Origin: CAYHYG01 sp964360835
GTDB taxonomy: Bacteria; Patescibacteriota; Patescibacteriia; UBA1558; 2-01-FULL-52-15
Assembly (NCBI GenBank): GCA_964360835.1
Contig: CAYHYG010000018.1
Location: 1 to 21,686 of the forward strand
DNA: 21,686 nucleotides
Direction: 5' to 3'
Translations under genes and position numbers: made by a program
Part shown: positions 7,453 through 15,945 of the stretch, piece after piece
How the letters are laid out: each line of letters opens with the position of its first letter
How positions within the stretch are numbered: the stretch's first letter is position 1
The notes under the pieces: generated by a model
What the model was told of the DNA's origin: nothing
The model's input: only the letters and a program-made list of their open reading frames with translations
Databases searched by the model: none

Positions 7453-8232
7453 TTATCGGATATCGTAGGCGGCTAGGCAATAGCCAATGCCCAGGTAACG
7501 CTGAAAGGAGAGGATTCTGACACCATAAGCGCATTGGTCAAGGATTCCTAATAGGGTAGCAATCGGTCGCAGGCCGCATTCGGCTACACGGGCGCTTTGG
7601 CTGGCCTGATAGGCCAAAAGTTCCTTGGTCTGCTGTTGTTCCAATATACGTAAAATTGTGGCGTCAAAGTCGGCGTTTTCTTTTTCTTGCTCTGGAGTGG
7701 CTGTGTGAGACAGATCAGCTGTGGCAATGACCGCTAGCCGTTCGGGAACATTGTTGAGCTGACGCTTAATTGCTCGACCCAAGTCATAATGTTGAGATAG
7801 TGTCTGGGCAGCTGATGTCCCAATAATCATGACTTTACAATTCGGTAACCCCTCCAGCAGATGATACAACGTAATGCCGCTGGCATAGTCCAAATATTGG
7901 GCATCATCGGCAATGGTTGGCTGGGAAGTCTCTAGATGTTGACGCACTTGATAAGCCAGTCCGATGTTATTATTGATGGTTCGTCGTGAAGTCAGATCGC
8001 CAAATTGTTTGAAACTGATTGTCAGATCAGGGTGCTGGTTAAAAGAAAAGACATCGTCAGGAGCTTCCACATGTGGTGAAATAATGACGATAGTCTCCGC
8101 TTTGCTGGCATATATTTCCTGCCGCATCTGTTTGTAGGCATGGACCGTTTGCGACAGATTGAGACTGTTGGCTTTACCGATCTCAGGTATTGAGACAGCA
8201 GGGTGTGGTGCTATACCCGCGTAGACAATCAT
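7453..8232 (-). CDS. LigB-like class III extradiol dioxygenase superfamily protein (AMMECR1/MEMO-associated type)
   Basis: This 259-aa protein matches the LigB-like domain often found next to or fused with AMMECR1, part of the AmmeMemoRadiSam group. Its landmarks are APHPAVSIPEIG (H10), ISPHVE (H54), TADLSH (H176), AECGLRP (E218) and a C-terminal LGIGYCLAAY. The likely metal ligands (two His and a Glu) are all kept. The biochemical role of this branch is not established, and true ring-cleaving activity should not be assumed. No AMMECR1 or radical-SAM partner is in the window. It is separated from the genes on each side by only 1 nt and 7 nt, so it is part of the same operon. No SD is visible. 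Confidence 0.8.
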   Translation of the reverse strand: MIVYAGIAPHPAVSIPEIGKANSLNLSQTVHAYKQMRQEIYASKAETIVIISPHVEAPDDVFSFNQHPDLTISFKQFGDLTSRRTINNNIGLAYQVRQHLETSQPTIADDAQYLDYASGITLYHLLEGLPNCKVMIIGTSAAQTLSQHYDLGRAIKRQLNNVPERLAVIATADLSHTATPEQEKENADFDATILRILEQQQTKELLAYQASQSARVAECGLRPIATLLGILDQCAYGVRILSFQRYLGIGYCLAAYDIR

Positions 8233-8233
8233 A

Positions 8234-9613
8234 TCAGAGACTTAATTCACCGCCATCAGGGTGAAGTGCTAGAATTTTGTCACTGACAGTAACTATGTTG
8301 GACCATTTATATCCGAGCGTGGTGAAAGTTTTCTCATTTGTAATTCTCACTTTGTTGCCATCAGAGATAACATAGACATCGGGAGTAGCGGCTACCTTTA
8401 CCAAGACACCGTCTTTAAAGCCGACTGGTTGACCTTCTTGATATTGATCCAGTTCGGAAGGACCGGCGGCAAATATTTTTAGTTTAGGGTAGTTAATCTT
8501 TAGAAGCTCACGCGCCCAGAGTGGGTATTTGACGCCGCTTTCGACAAAATAGATACCTCCGGTCTGCGTGTTTTGCACCAAAGCTCCTTTGGGGTAGGCA
8601 TCATTAAGGGTGATCTCCTTGCCATCCGGTATGTCAATCAACTGTTCGCTCGGTATGTCGTCAACTTCCTCAGGATTAAAGCCCAGGGTTTTGAAAACTT
8701 CCGGGGAAGCAATACGTCGCTTGGAAGTAGCCGTAATCAAATAGATAGTACCGCCGGAATCACGGACCAGACTATTGGCTACTAGTTGAATGGGGTCTCC
8801 TTTGCTAAAGCCATCAATATCGCTTTTTTGCACTTCAATCACCAAGCTTTCTGTGCCATAGCGAGAAGCGAAGGCCGCCTTGGAAGCAAAAGCTCGCGCT
8901 TTTCCGTCCTGAATCAGATAAATTGTGGTTTCACCTTTCGCCTTGAGCAATGTTCCATCTGGGTGCAAACTGCGGGCAAAGAATTTGTTCCAAATTTTTC
9001 GAAATAGGGTGTTGCCGTGAGGATGTGGTGTGTAGACATAGAGAGCGGCCGTGCTGACATTTTGAGGAGTGATACTGCGACAGTTACTGCCGTCTTCATC
9101 ACAGACAGTGAAACTTTTGCCCGGTTGATATTTGTATTCTCCGATATTGTCGATGTAGTAGCGGAATTGGGCGGCCGCACTGTTTATTTGTTTATGAAAA
9201 CCTTTCCAGCGGTCCTGGCAATTTTCGCCGGTAAAGCAACCATAGCCAGTGGCAAAATCTAGGGCTCTCTGACTAGGACTGCCGCTGGAAACCAAACTTT
9301 GTTCTTTTTCCAATAGGGCCAAAAGAAATCTGGGATTTATGCGGTGATCTTGGGCTGCACGGTAGATCAGCTCTGTAGCTGAAATCGGATGATCAGCGCC
9401 AGTGTCTACAAAATAGCTTTTGAGGAAACTACCGCGTTCTGACAGAAAGTTTTTGATATCTGTCTGCAACATGGAATTATAATCTGCCAGCTCGCTATCA
9501 GAAATCAAATTCTCTAGGTCAATAGCAGCTGTAGCAGTAACTTGAGCTCTGAGCGGCAGCAAGGGCATTAAAACTAATAAAGCTAGCAAAAAAAAGCTAA
9601 TACGTACTCTCAT
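8234..9613 (-). CDS. Secreted lysozyme-like protein with four C-terminal repeats
   Basis: This 459-aa protein has a clear signal peptide (residues 1-23, MRVRISFFLLALLVL... ending LRAQ). Residues about 70-215 resemble a bacterial lysozyme-like/transglycosylase domain: FLLALLEKEQSLV with a likely catalytic Glu, AAAQFRYYIDN, and TAALYVYTPHPHGN. Residues 217-459 contain four repeats of about 60 aa. Each has the pattern G-x-L-V/L-K...V/IYLI-x-x-G-K-x-R-x-I-x-S...F..LG, similar to repeats seen in other Patescibacteria surface proteins. A domain that cuts peptidoglycan joined to a repeat module suggests cell-wall remodelling or binding, but no ligand can be named. It heads the five-gene minus-strand operon. 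Confidence 0.75.
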   Translation of the reverse strand: MRVRISFFLLALLVLMPLLPLRAQVTATAAIDLENLISDSELADYNSMLQTDIKNFLSERGSFLKSYFVDTGADHPISATELIYRAAQDHRINPRFLLALLEKEQSLVSSGSPSQRALDFATGYGCFTGENCQDRWKGFHKQINSAAAQFRYYIDNIGEYKYQPGKSFTVCDEDGSNCRSITPQNVSTAALYVYTPHPHGNTLFRKIWNKFFARSLHPDGTLLKAKGETTIYLIQDGKARAFASKAAFASRYGTESLVIEVQKSDIDGFSKGDPIQLVANSLVRDSGGTIYLITATSKRRIASPEVFKTLGFNPEEVDDIPSEQLIDIPDGKEITLNDAYPKGALVQNTQTGGIYFVESGVKYPLWARELLKINYPKLKIFAAGPSELDQYQEGQPVGFKDGVLVKVAATPDVYVISDGNKVRITNEKTFTTLGYKWSNIVTVSDKILALHPDGGELSL

Positions 9614-9641
9614 GAAGGATAAACTAATAATTTATAGTAAC

Positions 9642-9669
9642 AGTATAACATATTCAAACAGACCCGCAA
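9642..9669 (-). promoter_or_regulatory. Promoter of the lysozyme-like/priA/def/fmt operon
   Basis: Minus strand: -35 TTGCGG (9664-9669), 16-bp spacer, -10 TATACT (9642-9647) preceded by an extended TG. It reads toward the start at 9613 with a leader of about 20 nt. No SD is seen before that ATG. Confidence 0.5.
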
Positions 9670-9726
9670 TAATTTTTTTTGGCTGTAATAATTGATTTTT
9701 TCACGATAATTGCTAAGGTATAGCAT

Positions 9727-10446
9727 ATGCATAGCACCACGATACTGGGTCAGCTGATTACTATGGCCAAGCCCGAGGAAGTCAAGGCCTTGTTGCGTTC
9801 ACAATTACAGGCTGGCAACAGCTATCGTATCGCCACAGTCAATCCGGAATTCTTGGTTGAGGCTTTTTATAATCCTGCGTTTCGCCAGTCTCTAGAACAG
9901 GCTGATATACGTTTGGCTGACGGTGTCGGTATCACGGTGGTAGCCAAATTTCTGGGACAACCTGTACGCTCCCATGAGCGGTGCACAGGAGTAGATCTGA
10001 CTGAGATGCTGCTAACTATGACGCAAGAACAGAAACTTTCTGTCTTGATTGTTTATAACCCGACTGGCCTGACCTCTAGGGAAAGATTGCTTCAGTGGCT
10101 ACAGTCACAATATCCCACCTTGGACGTCTCGGTAATATCAGCCGATCATAATCTGGCAGATTATCATTCTGTGGCCGTGGTTTTAAACGCTCTCGGAGCG
10201 CCCGAGCAGGAACATTGGCTCAACGATCATTTCATGGAATTTCCACGGGCCATACTGGTAGGAGTCGGGGGGACGTTTGATATGCTTTCTGGTACAATAC
10301 GGAGAGCTCCATTGGTAGTCCGTCGCTTTGGTTTTGAATGGCTGTGGCGCTTGCTGATGCAACCAGAACGTCGACTCAATCGTTTGCGTAGAATTGTGAG
10401 AGCGACAGTGGTCTTTCCATGGTTAGTGATTACTCATAAACATTAA
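9727..10446 (+). CDS. WecG/TagA/CpsF family glycosyltransferase
   Basis: This 239-aa enzyme belongs to the GT-E fold family that adds N-acetylmannosamine(uronic acid) to a lipid-linked GlcNAc. Family landmarks are in order: TVNPEFL with T37, LADGVGI with D65 (the catalytic residues described in TagA), ERCTGVDL, VGVGGTFDMLSG, and the C-terminal RRAPL...GFEWLWRLLMQP. The C-terminal amphipathic, basic tail is the part that binds the membrane in TagA. An AAGG lies 8 nt before the ATG and may serve as a weak ribosome site. It is followed by a hairpin-rich spacer before gltX, so it is likely a separate transcription unit. The exact sugar product is not deducible. Confidence 0.9.
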   Translation: MHSTTILGQLITMAKPEEVKALLRSQLQAGNSYRIATVNPEFLVEAFYNPAFRQSLEQADIRLADGVGITVVAKFLGQPVRSHERCTGVDLTEMLLTMTQEQKLSVLIVYNPTGLTSRERLLQWLQSQYPTLDVSVISADHNLADYHSVAVVLNALGAPEQEHWLNDHFMEFPRAILVGVGGTFDMLSGTIRRAPLVVRRFGFEWLWRLLMQPERRLNRLRRIVRATVVFPWLVITHKH

Positions 10447-10461
10447 TTCTATCGTTTGCGG

Positions 10462-10500
10462 TCCAGCACCACTTTTGCCAATTGCAAAAGTGGTGCTGGA
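10462..10500. terminator. Perfect 17-bp stem-loop after the WecG-like gene
   Basis: Arms TCCAGCACCACTTTTGC (10462-10478) and its exact reverse complement (10484-10500) enclose loop CAATT. There is no U-tract, so termination is only inferred from its position 15 nt after the stop codon. Confidence 0.5.
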
Positions 10501-10570
10501 GAAGCAATCTAGCTTGCCCTGATCACAAGCCAGATCGCCCGCCTTGACCCGACGAGGCAGGCTTCGTCGG
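10501..10570. repeat. Two more intergenic hairpins, one of the GAAGCRATCT family
   Basis: GAAGCAATCTAGCTTG (10501-10516) pairs with CAAGCCAGATCGC (10526-10538). The first arm is 15/16 identical to 4398-4413. A second hairpin follows with arms CCGACGA (10549-10555) and TCGTCGG (10564-10570). They look like remnants of mobile repeats. A TATTAT at 10609-10614 may be the gltX -10, about 10 nt from its ATG, but I see no good -35. Confidence 0.5.
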
Positions 10571-10623
10571 CTGATTACAGCCATCTCGCGAACGTGAATT
10601 AGAATCGCTATTATTAAGATAAG

Positions 10624-12042
10624 ATGAATAAACAAATAGTAACCCGCTTCGCTCCTTCACCCACCGGCTATCTCCATCTCGGCGGTCTGCGTACAGCTCT
10701 GTATGCTTGGCTCTGGGCACGTCAGAATAATGGAACGTTTATTTTGCGTCTGGAAGATACTGATCGTGAAAGGTTAGTGCCTGGTGCTGAGGAAAAGCTG
10801 AAGGCAGTCTTACATCAGCTGGGATTAGATCACGATCAATATTTTAGACAGTCGGATAGACTAGACTTATATAAGTCGATGGCAGAGCAACTAATTAGCA
10901 GTGGATGGGCTTATCGCTGCTACTGCTCCAGCGAGAGACTCGAAACAGTCAGGCAAAAGCAAATAGAACAGAAGCTCCCACCTCGCTATGATGGTCATTG
11001 TCGTGAGTTATTAGTTGACAACACGCGAACTCATGTTGTTCGTTTCAAAATTCCTCAGAATGTAGCAGTTATATTTCAGGATGTGATCAGAGGGCAGATG
11101 CAGGTATCCAGCCAGGAATTAGATGATTTTGTCTTACTCAAGTCTGATGGCTGGCCGACATATCATTTAGCGATGTTAGTAGATGATCATGATATGGCCA
11201 TTTCCCATGTGATTCGCGCCGAAGAATGGTTACCGTCTCTGCCGAAACACGTTTTGCTCTATCAGGCAGCGGGATTTGATTTGCCTACCTTTGTCCATCT
11301 GCCGATGTTACTAAATCCGGATAAGAGTAAATTATCCAAGCGTCAGGGCGATGTAGCTGTAGAAGATTATCTGACCAAAGGGTATTTGCCGCAGGCACTT
11401 ATTAATTATGTTTCACTATTAGGTTGGCACGGTTCTGATGACCGCGAGTTCTTTGTTCTCAACGAATTAGTCAAGGAATTTACTTTGGAGCGACTACAAA
11501 AGTCTTCGGCCATTTTTGATGTGCAAAAATTACGTTGGTACAACGCTCATTATATCCGTCAGGCGATAGAGCAGAAAGGTCCTCTATACGAAGATATTGT
11601 CCATCAAGTAGAAATACGTCTGCCTCAGCATTCGCGAGTAGAACTGGACAAACTACTGACTGTATTTGGTTCTCGCATTGAATATTTGGATATGTTGTCT
11701 GAGATGACAGCTTATGTCTGGGTCAGGCCGGATTATGAAGCTAGTTTGTTAATCTTCAAAAAAAGTGACCGTGACAAAACGGCTAGTGGGCTAGAGCTGG
11801 CAGAGAAAATTTTAGAATCCTTTTCTGAGGATTTATGGCAGGTGAACACCATTGAATCTGACTTGAAAAAGGCCTGTGAGAGCCAAAATTTGGGCTTTGG
11901 AGACGTTTTTTGGCCTTTGAGGGTATCATTGAGTGGTCAGCAGCAAAGCCCTTCGCCGGCCGAGCTAGCCTGGCTTGTAGGCAAAAAAGTGACTATGGAG
12001 CGTATTTCTCTGGCTCGCAAAAAGTTAGAAAGTATGGTATAA
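10624..12042 (+). CDS. gltX: Glutamyl-tRNA synthetase
   Basis: This 472-aa class I aminoacyl-tRNA synthetase charges tRNA-Glu. The HIGH-type motif is in FAPSPTGYLHLGGLRTAL (H18-L19-G20). The KMSKS-type motif is KLSKR (residues 236-240), followed by QGDVAVEDY, typical of GluRS. Residues 160-215 carry the expected YHLAMLVDDHDMAISHVIRAEEWLPS. The C-terminal anticodon-binding region is normal in length. A tRNA-Gln gene is in this window; whether this enzyme also mischarges tRNA-Gln for GatCAB cannot be told from what is here. The stop codon lies inside the -10 of the next promoter. Confidence 0.97.
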   Translation: MNKQIVTRFAPSPTGYLHLGGLRTALYAWLWARQNNGTFILRLEDTDRERLVPGAEEKLKAVLHQLGLDHDQYFRQSDRLDLYKSMAEQLISSGWAYRCYCSSERLETVRQKQIEQKLPPRYDGHCRELLVDNTRTHVVRFKIPQNVAVIFQDVIRGQMQVSSQELDDFVLLKSDGWPTYHLAMLVDDHDMAISHVIRAEEWLPSLPKHVLLYQAAGFDLPTFVHLPMLLNPDKSKLSKRQGDVAVEDYLTKGYLPQALINYVSLLGWHGSDDREFFVLNELVKEFTLERLQKSSAIFDVQKLRWYNAHYIRQAIEQKGPLYEDIVHQVEIRLPQHSRVELDKLLTVFGSRIEYLDMLSEMTAYVWVRPDYEASLLIFKKSDRDKTASGLELAEKILESFSEDLWQVNTIESDLKKACESQNLGFGDVFWPLRVSLSGQQQSPSPAELAWLVGKKVTMERISLARKKLESMV

Positions 12043-12043
12043 T
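12015..12043 (+). promoter_or_regulatory. Extended -10 promoter of the EnvC-like gene
   Basis: A perfect TATAAT (12038-12043) is preceded by TGG, giving an extended -10. The -35 is weak (TCGCAA, 12015-12020, 17-bp spacing). The gltX stop codon (12040-12042) is embedded in the -10. Confidence 0.6.
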
Positions 12044-12103
12044 ACAAGTGTTAATACACTAAAGATAAAAATAAAAGTGTTTGCCCATACATTGGGTTCA
12101 GTT

Positions 12104-13327
12104 ATGCACAAGAGCTTAGTCTTTTTTGTCTCTGGAATAGTTATTATTTCCGTTTTTTCTGCTATGGCGGCGGAATATAATCTGACGGATACCTATAACA
12201 AGGAAATATGGCAACTAAATCAGGAAATTAACGAAAAACGTAAGGCCATTGACCAATTGAACAAACAGACCGAGATTTACAAAAAAACTCTATCTCAGAA
12301 ACAACAAAAAATTACTTCACTCAGTTCTCAGCTTGGTCAGATCAACGCCTCAATTGCCCAAACGTCCCTGGAGGTGGAATCTCTAGATTTACAGATTGAG
12401 GAGTTAAATCTCAAGCTAACCAGTGCCGAGCTGAAGATTCAGGCCAAGGAAGCAGAAATCAAAGGACGGCAGGATTCCATGGCGGAGATTATCAGGGCAT
12501 TGGAGATGTCCCACAAAGAAGATATATTGCTGACAATTTTGTCTGATAGGGGCACAATGGCCGATTATTTTGAACGCGTCAGAACTTTGGAACAGCTGGA
12601 GAATTCGGTTTACGACAATCTGCAGGAAGTGCAAAATTTGCATATTGCTTTGCTCTCAGATCAGTCATCGCTCGAAGTTGACAAAAAGACTTTAGAGGAG
12701 ACTATGGGTGATTTGGACGTAAAAAAGGATAATCTGGAGTCACAAAAGTATGTTAAAAATTTACTGCTTGATCAAACCAAGGGGGAGGAGCAGAAATACA
12801 AAATTTTACTGGAGAAATCTCGCGCCGAAGTTAAGGCTATTAATAGCGATATTGTCAGCTTGGAGCAAGTTGCCCGCGATAAGCTAAACCGTCAGGTTCA
12901 AAAGGGTGATCTGGGAAGCACCCAGGAATTTATCTGGCCGGTGCCGTCGCGTTATGTGACAGCTTATTTCCACGATCCTGATTATCCTTTTCGCAATGTC
13001 TTTGAGCATCCAGCTGTAGATGTGCGGGCAGCGCAAGGGACAGCTATTAAAGCAGCCAAATCAGGCTACGTAGCTCGGGCCAAAAACGCCGGCATGGGCT
13101 ACAGTTACATTATGTTGGTTCATGACAACGATCTGTCTACTGTCTACGGACACGTCAGTAAAATTTCTGTGACGGAGGATACCTATGTGACCCAGGGACA
13201 GATAATTGGTTACTCTGGTGGAGCGCCGGGAACTGCTGGTGCTGGTAATCTGACTACAGCGCCACATTTACATTTTGAAGTGCGTTTGAACGGTATTCCG
13301 GTCAACCCGCTTAATTATTTGCCTTAA
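12104..13327 (+). CDS. EnvC-like M23 peptidase with N-terminal coiled coil
   Basis: This 407-aa secreted protein has a signal peptide (MHKSLVFFVSGIVIISVFSAMA), then a long coiled coil (about residues 20-260, rich in Q, E, K and L) and a C-terminal LytM/M23 domain. The catalytic motifs are present: HPAVDVRA (HxxxD), YGHVSKI and HLHFEV (HxH). Coiled coil plus LytM is the arrangement of EnvC and PcsB-like cell-separation factors. Unlike E. coli EnvC, which lacks the zinc ligands, the residues here look complete, so it may be an active endopeptidase. The frame is open back to a GTG at 12077, which is an alternative start; 12104 is preferred for the signal peptide. Confidence 0.88.
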   Translation: MHKSLVFFVSGIVIISVFSAMAAEYNLTDTYNKEIWQLNQEINEKRKAIDQLNKQTEIYKKTLSQKQQKITSLSSQLGQINASIAQTSLEVESLDLQIEELNLKLTSAELKIQAKEAEIKGRQDSMAEIIRALEMSHKEDILLTILSDRGTMADYFERVRTLEQLENSVYDNLQEVQNLHIALLSDQSSLEVDKKTLEETMGDLDVKKDNLESQKYVKNLLLDQTKGEEQKYKILLEKSRAEVKAINSDIVSLEQVARDKLNRQVQKGDLGSTQEFIWPVPSRYVTAYFHDPDYPFRNVFEHPAVDVRAAQGTAIKAAKSGYVARAKNAGMGYSYIMLVHDNDLSTVYGHVSKISVTEDTYVTQGQIIGYSGGAPGTAGAGNLTTAPHLHFEVRLNGIPVNPLNYLP

Positions 13328-13335
13328 GAATCGTC

Positions 13336-13866
13336 GTGTTATCAATTATCCGGATGTGCGCCCTGCTGTTTGTAGGGAGCATTATAACTATTTATTTTTA
13401 TAGCTTTACCAGAGCATTGGCTGTGGCACCCTATGACTCCGTACCGTCTGAGCGAACTTTTTATCCTCTGCAATACTGTCTAGAGGATAGTGATTGCGCC
13501 ACTGTTCGTTGGCAAGATTGCAGCAATTGTTCGCATGCTAGGGCAGTCAACAGACGTTTTGCTGCTTTTTTTGAGGACAACTTAGATTATTATCAATTCC
13601 CGGCTGGCTTCAACGCCCGTTATTGTCAGGTCTTGCGTGACGAGGGTAAGTTGCCAGCAGTAGCTGACGGCCAAAAATGTTCGGTTGATTATCTGGAGCA
13701 AGCCAAGGTAGTTGGTTCCAAATGTGATACTTTGCTCAAGCTTTGTTATAACGAATGTGAAGGAGTGGGGACTGTTAATCGTAAGTGCGCTTACGACAGT
13801 TATCCTTCCAAATTTCTCGAGGCCTACATAGAGCCTATGATAGCTGATTGGCAATCAAAAAAGTAA
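13336..13866 (+). CDS. Secreted cysteine-rich protein of unknown function
   Basis: I do not recognise this 176-aa protein. It starts at GTG 13336 with a signal-like segment (residues 7-29); arginine at position 6 gives the basic N-region that a start at ATG 13354 would lack. The exported part has ten cysteines: QYC, DSDC, QDC, SNC, RYC, QKC, SKC, LCYNEC (two) and RKC. This suggests several disulfides outside the cell. No catalytic motif is seen. It begins 9 nt after the EnvC-like gene and ends 1 nt before the PilB-like gene, so it is probably co-transcribed with both. A role in the envelope or with a pilus-like machine is only inferred from these neighbours. Confidence 0.7.
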   Translation: MLSIIRMCALLFVGSIITIYFYSFTRALAVAPYDSVPSERTFYPLQYCLEDSDCATVRWQDCSNCSHARAVNRRFAAFFEDNLDYYQFPAGFNARYCQVLRDEGKLPAVADGQKCSVDYLEQAKVVGSKCDTLLKLCYNECEGVGTVNRKCAYDSYPSKFLEAYIEPMIADWQSKK

Positions 13867-13867
13867 T

Positions 13868-15544
13868 ATGGCTTTTGGCCTACAACATCTCCATCGCGAT
13901 CAATGGCAACAACTCTTGGTAGATAAACATCTGCTGGATGAGTCTGAATTTCAATCATTGTGGCACGAAGCCGAGCATGGTCAGCGGTCTTTTAGTGCTA
14001 TTCTGACTGAAAAAAGCCTACTGACGCGTGACGAGCTATTACATCTAGCAGCTGAGTATTATCATCTGCCGGTAATTAATTTGACGACAACTGTCATTGA
14101 TCCGCAGGTAGTCAAAGATATTCCGGAGGTTGTAGCCAGAGAATATACTAGCATTGCTTTTCATCGTGACGCTGAAGGATTGTCTGTGGCCATTTGTGAT
14201 CCGGGGGCGGCGGATGAATTGGGACGGTTACGTAAAAAAATTGATCAGCCATTAAAATTTTATTTAGCCTATGATGATGCTATTCGGACGGCTATTGAAA
14301 GTAATTTTCATAGCCATTTGCCCAGAATTGAGGAGCTAATCCAACAATTCGGCAAAAAATCTGAAGCTGATAATGCGGAGCTAGTCACCACCTTGGTGGA
14401 GCAAATAATGATTTATGCTCTGCGCAACCGGGCGGCTGATGTTCACATTGAGCCATTAGCTCAGAGGTCAATCATACGATTTCGTATTGACGGTGTGCTA
14501 CATCACATAATTGACTTGCCGCAGGCTCTGGCACAGCGTTGTCTCAATCGTCTGAAGTATCTCGCCAAAATTCCTGTTGATGATGCTAGAGCGCCCTATA
14601 GCGGTAAGATAAAGTTTGAATTTACCGAAGGAGCAGTCGACGTACGAGTCTCTCTGGCTCCGGTAATGTCTGGTCAGAAAGTTGTCTTGAGGCTGATGGG
14701 TCACGGGCAACGAAATTTGAATTTGAAGGATTTGGGGTTGCAGCCCCAACAGTTGCGACTATTGGAGTCCGCCATCAAAAGACGTCAGGGGTTGATTATC
14801 ACCAGTGGATCGGTGGGTTCCGGACGCAGCAGCACTCTTTACGCCATTATTAAAAAGTTAAATTCCGAGAGGGTAAATATATCAACCATCGAAGATCCGG
14901 TAGAATATGACATCGAAGGGGTAAATCAGGTGCAAGTTCAGCTTTCTGTTGGTCTGGATTACATTGGCGGACTCAGGTTGATCCTGAGACAAGACGCGGA
15001 TATTATCATGGTCAGTAGTTTGTCTGATGTGGCCACCTCGCATTTGGCCTTGATGGCGGCTATCAACGGACATGTGGTTTTGGGTTCTATGGATGCTCCG
15101 CAGGCGGCTGACGTGATTGTACGCTGTCTGGAAATGGGTCTAGAGCCATATGCGCTGACTGTGGGTTTGCGCTTAGTTATCGGTCAACGGCTGGTGCGGA
15201 AACTGTGTCTGCGCTGTCGTCAGGAACACTCCTTGGGTACTTCTGAACGAGAGGTTATCGCTAGCCAGCTACAACTTGAAGCCAAGACTATACCCTCACG
15301 ATTATACAAAGCCGTTGGCTGTGAATTGTGTGGTCAGACTGGCTATCGTGGGCGAGTAGGTTTATTTGAGCTATTAGAAATTACCGACGCAATCAAAGAG
15401 ATGATTCTAAAGAAGGCCAGTGCGGAGGCCATACAGCAAAAAGCCATCATTCATGGAATGATGACGATGACGGCTGATGCTCTGCATAAGGCAGCGCAAG
15501 GGTTGACCACTATTGATGAAATTGTATCAGAGCTTCGGTCTTAG
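13868..15544 (+). CDS. GspE/PilB-family ATPase homologue, catalytic motifs degenerate
   Basis: This 558-aa protein has the full domain order of type II secretion/type IV pilus assembly ATPases: an N-terminal MshEN domain (about 1-140), the secretion ATPase domain, and the zinc-binding CLRC...CELC motif near the C-terminus. Key residues are altered. The Walker A reads GSVGSGRS, with R320 in place of the invariant Lys. The Walker B acidic box reads VSSLSD (residues 382-387) in place of GEIRD. The His box reads GSMDAPQA in place of STLHTNDA. The Asp box IEDPVEY is kept. It is therefore probably not an active ATPase and may regulate or scaffold a canonical PilB encoded elsewhere. The ATG at 13868 lies 1 nt after the previous stop. 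Confidence 0.85.
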   Translation: MAFGLQHLHRDQWQQLLVDKHLLDESEFQSLWHEAEHGQRSFSAILTEKSLLTRDELLHLAAEYYHLPVINLTTTVIDPQVVKDIPEVVAREYTSIAFHRDAEGLSVAICDPGAADELGRLRKKIDQPLKFYLAYDDAIRTAIESNFHSHLPRIEELIQQFGKKSEADNAELVTTLVEQIMIYALRNRAADVHIEPLAQRSIIRFRIDGVLHHIIDLPQALAQRCLNRLKYLAKIPVDDARAPYSGKIKFEFTEGAVDVRVSLAPVMSGQKVVLRLMGHGQRNLNLKDLGLQPQQLRLLESAIKRRQGLIITSGSVGSGRSSTLYAIIKKLNSERVNISTIEDPVEYDIEGVNQVQVQLSVGLDYIGGLRLILRQDADIIMVSSLSDVATSHLALMAAINGHVVLGSMDAPQAADVIVRCLEMGLEPYALTVGLRLVIGQRLVRKLCLRCRQEHSLGTSEREVIASQLQLEAKTIPSRLYKAVGCELCGQTGYRGRVGLFELLEITDAIKEMILKKASAEAIQQKAIIHGMMTMTADALHKAAQGLTTIDEIVSELRS

Positions 15545-15915
15545 GGGTTTTTGATATCTTTATATATCTCTTTCTTTCCTTTCAGAGCAGGTGAGTCTTC
15601 AGAAGCAATAAACAAGAGGTCGCCATTATCAATCCTAAGTGAAACTCTATAAGAGGTGTTGGCTTTCATATTTGGAACAGCAATCAATAAATTCTTGGTT
15701 TCACCGAGTGGCGCCATGGGACTGAGTCCGACAGCAGCACCGACTTGGTCGTCGGCCGTTAACTCCCTGATCAACACATAGCCGGGCTTTTCAAGTTTCA
15801 AGCTATCAACCTGGATTTTTTGGTCCATTATTTGCAGCTTGCCGATACTAGACTTGGCCTGCTGACAGCCAGCCAATAAAATAATCAGAGCAACGAATAA
15901 GAGAGATTTACGCAT
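15541..15915 (-). CDS. Small lipoprotein, DUF7282-like
   Basis: This 124-aa protein has a signal peptide and lipobox (LLAGC), so the mature N-terminus would be a lipid-modified cysteine. The remainder (about residues 30-115) is a beta-rich domain with PGYVLIRELTADDQVGAAVGLS and SYRVSLRIDNGDLLFIASEDSP, resembling DUF7282-type extracellular domains. That assignment is tentative. It ends 4 nt inside the convergent PilB-like gene and starts close to the divergent GT2 gene at 15946, so the two share a short promoter region. No SD is seen. Confidence 0.7.
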   Translation of the reverse strand: MRKSLLFVALIILLAGCQQAKSSIGKLQIMDQKIQVDSLKLEKPGYVLIRELTADDQVGAAVGLSPMAPLGETKNLLIAVPNMKANTSYRVSLRIDNGDLLFIASEDSPALKGKKEIYKDIKNP

Positions 15916-15945
15916 ATCGTATATTAGTATACCATAGAGACGTCT

